A DNA stretch of 11,706 bases from the NCBI GenBank assembly GCA_027604665.1, contig JADGIZ010000569.1:1-11706 (forward strand). The letters are read 5' to 3'. How positions within the stretch are numbered: position 1 is the stretch's first letter; each line of letters opens with the position of its first letter. This DNA is from Polyrhizophydium stewartii (taxonomy: Eukaryota > Chytridiomycota > Chytridiomycetes > Rhizophydiales). Position numbers and translations under genes: made by a program. Below, piece by piece: positions 9,943-11,706 of this stretch. The notes under the pieces are model-generated. The model was not told where the DNA came from, ran no database searches, and saw nothing but the letters and a program-made list of their open reading frames with translations.

Positions 9943-11442
9943 ATGACCTCGGGGCTGCTGCTGCCACTGCTGCTGGTGCTGCTCGGGACGCCGGCGCCCG
10001 TCGCGGCAGACCGCGGCTTGCCGGACATTTCCGGCGCCGTTGCGGCCATGGCCGCTGCCGCCGGCGACCTCCCGCCGCCCGCGCTCACCGCCGCGGCCGC
10101 AAGAGCGGCCTCCCTGTGGGTCACGGCTGCGTGCCTGAGCCGGCCGGCCGCTTGCGCCGCTGACGCCGGCTGCCTGCCAGTGCGCCGCCACCGTCGGTCG
10201 TGCGCGCTGGAGCCAACGGCACCGCAGTCATCTCTGTCGCCGGCTCGTTCCATACGCTGTTTCTGACGCTGCAGGTCGGCACGCCCGCCGTGGCCATCAG
10301 TGCCCAGCTCGACACGGGCTCGCCGACGCTCTGGCTCAGCTCGGCGCTATGCAAGGCGGGCTCTGGCTGCCGAGACAAGTCCAAGGTCAGCGCGTGGGAC
10401 CCCACCAAGAGCAGGTCTGTTGCAGACCCCGCCGCCGCGCTCGCCAAGCCCATCCAGCGCAGGTACGGCGACGGGTCGACCATCGAGTGCGTTGTCGTCG
10501 AGGACGCGGTTCGGGTCGCGGGCGCGACCATTGAGCGCCAGCCCGTGTGCGCGGCCACGCTCATGGACTTTCCGTCGAGCCCGGGCGAGATGGGCATCAT
10601 CGGCCTCGGCCCGCCGCAGACCCAGGATCCGGCGAGCCTCTTTGACCGTCTGCGCACGTCGTTTGTCGAGAGCAAGGTCAGCTTCTACTTCGACCGCAGC
10701 GTCGGGACCTTTGATTCCAGCCTGGGGCTGGTTCCCAACGCCGGCGAGGTGACGATCGGCACGCCCAACACCGCGAGGTACAAGGACGACTTTTTATGGT
10801 GTGTTCGCCTGGTCGTGCAGCCGAGTGTTTTGCGGACGCTGTCGAAGCTGACTGTGCATTGGATGCGACTCGGCGCGCAGGGTGCCCATTCTGAAGAACT
10901 CGAGCAACTGGTCCGTCAAACTCGACTCGATCACGATTGGCCAGACGAGGCTTACGCTCGGCGTCGAGACGCTCCTGGACACGGGCACATCGCTCATCTT
11001 CCTCGACTCTGCCACGTTCGACTATGTCAACGCGGACATGGGCGGCAAGGTCGTGAATGGGCTGTACCAGCTGAACTGCACCAAACTCAAGTCGCTCTCG
11101 CCCATCACGTTTGTGCTCAAGGGCGTGTCGTTCACGCTCACGTGGGACAAGCAGTTCTTTGTGCTGGGCGGCAAGTACTGCGTCTCCATCTTCACAAAAC
11201 AGACGAACGGCGGGCCGACGATCCTCGGCGCATCGTTCCTGCGGCAGTTCTACACATCGTTCGACTACGCGGCGAGCCTGATTGGGCTTGCACAGCTGGT
11301 GGACAATGCACCGGACCAAACGATCCCGGGAATCTCAAAGATGGATCGGTCGCATGCGGGGCCGCGCGCTCGAGCGCATGCGCTTCCGCGCGCGGCCTCG
11401 CTGGCGCTGGCTGCCGCTGCCGCCGTGGTCTTGCTCGTCTAA
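9943..11442 (+). CDS. Secreted, probably GPI-anchored pepsin-family aspartic protease (3 exons, 450 aa)
   Basis: This is a pepsin-family (A1) endopeptidase, likely displayed at the cell surface or wall like the fungal yapsins. Proposed exons are 9943-10115, 10181-10798 and 10881-11442, 1353 nt in total. A leucine-rich signal peptide covers residues 1-22, followed by an Ala-rich propeptide to about 65. The catalytic aspartates are Asp102 (QLDTGSPTLWL) and Asp297 (LLDTGTSLIF). The flap tyrosine is Tyr153 in RRYGDGST. Cys115/Cys121 in the LCKAGSGC loop match the small disulfide loop of pepsin. The exon 2/3 junction restores Trp264 in the DDFLWVPIL strand, and GPTILGASFLRQFYTSFDY is the usual C-terminal strand. 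NxS/T glycosylation sites occur at 70, 270 and 273. The end has polar, basic residues (about 418-434) and then an Ala/Val/Leu tail (435-450), which fits a GPI attachment signal. The intron 1 donor is less sure: 10131 would also keep the frame. Confidence 0.92.
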
Positions 11443-11706
11443 GTAAACCGCTTGGCGCGGGAACCATCCGCCCCTTTCAGGGTCCTGGCGATGCGGCCGT
11501 TTGCAGTAAGATGCGGCGCAGCGGGCTGTGTGGGTGGGCGGTGGCGGCCTCGTCGCCAAGCGGCCGCCCCGTGCCGGCGGCCGCCGCCGCCGCTGGCCGC
11601 GCGAGAAGCAGCGTCCGTCTGTGAGGCGGGTGTGGCGGGCCACTGCCCGCGTGGGGACCGGCGGGTCCGCCGCCAGCGTTCATGGTGCAAGGGGCCGTTT
11701 CAGCGC
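11443..11706. other. 3' flank of the protease gene, no gene seen
   Basis: These 264 bases are extremely GC-rich, with a CCG/GCC-rich patch at about 11560-11600. Short frames are open on both strands but they are rich in Arg, Ala, Pro and Gly and show no family feature. I see no AATAAA near the protease stop. The window ends before any neighbouring gene can be judged. Confidence 0.4.

Noticed and set aside
8850..10163. 437-codon open frame on the plus strand opposite the ankyrin gene
   Set aside because: It mirrors the ankyrin coding strand and runs into protease exon 1 in another frame. High GC leaves few stop codons, and the translation shows no family motif.
10161..11624. Single 474-codon reading of the protease without splicing at 10799
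   Set aside because: It loses the DTGT half of the active site after 10798. Splicing 10799-10880 restores Trp264 and the second catalytic motif.
11506..11624. Possible small plus-strand gene starting near the GTAAGATG at 11506
   Set aside because: The translation is Arg/Pro/Ala-rich with no conserved feature and fits GC-driven open frame.

Overview
This is nuclear DNA from a eukaryote with a compact, very GC-rich genome. Five long genes and one short one fill almost all of it. Four genes are interrupted by short GT-AG introns: I place 23, of which 21 are 57-113 nt and two are 189 nt. Donors are often GTGCGT or GTGCGC, and 17 of the 23 introns contain CTGAC near the 3' end as a likely branch site. 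The gene content (GPI transamidase subunit, kynurenine 3-monooxygenase, Cdt2, a GPI-type aspartic protease, and an ankyrin protein with a 'WDRLPAELR' N-terminus) suggests an early-diverging fungus. My best guess is a chytrid of the Rhizophydiales, such as Polyrhizophydium. That placement is an inference from memory of the ankyrin family and the intron style, not a database result.

Layout from left to right: (1) 160-2543, +, PIG-T/Gpi16 in ten exons, 570 aa. (2) 3020-2628, -, a single-exon 130-aa protein I do not recognise, convergent with PIG-T. (3) 3048-5123, +, kynurenine 3-monooxygenase (KMO/Bna4) in six exons, 477 aa, divergent from gene 2 with only 15-27 bp between the start codons. (4) 5271-8413, +, Cdt2/DTL in eight exons, 873 aa, the PCNA-dependent substrate receptor of the CRL4 ubiquitin ligase, with a C-terminal PIP-box-like motif. 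(5) 9848-8442, -, a single-exon 468-aa ankyrin-type protein, convergent with Cdt2 across 28 bp. (6) 9943-11442, +, a pepsin-family aspartic protease in three exons, 450 aa, with a signal peptide and a GPI-type C-terminus, divergent from gene 5 across 94 bp. The ends (1-159 and 11443-11706) hold no gene I can support.

Each spliced model closes in frame (1713, 1434, 2622 and 1353 nt) and each junction restores residues conserved in the family. The genes do not form a pathway. They serve GPI-anchor attachment in the ER, tryptophan-to-NAD metabolism at the mitochondrial outer membrane, S-phase protein destruction in the nucleus, and surface proteolysis. One loose link is that the protease looks like a client of the GPI transamidase whose PIG-T subunit is encoded at the other end. 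I found no mobile element, RNA gene, CRISPR array or clearly new multi-gene system. The points most worth a second look are the extremely tight divergent and convergent junctions, two equal-length stop-free KMO introns, the poly(A) signal that contains the Cdt2 stop codon, skipped proximal splice acceptors in PIG-T, and the unidentified small gene.
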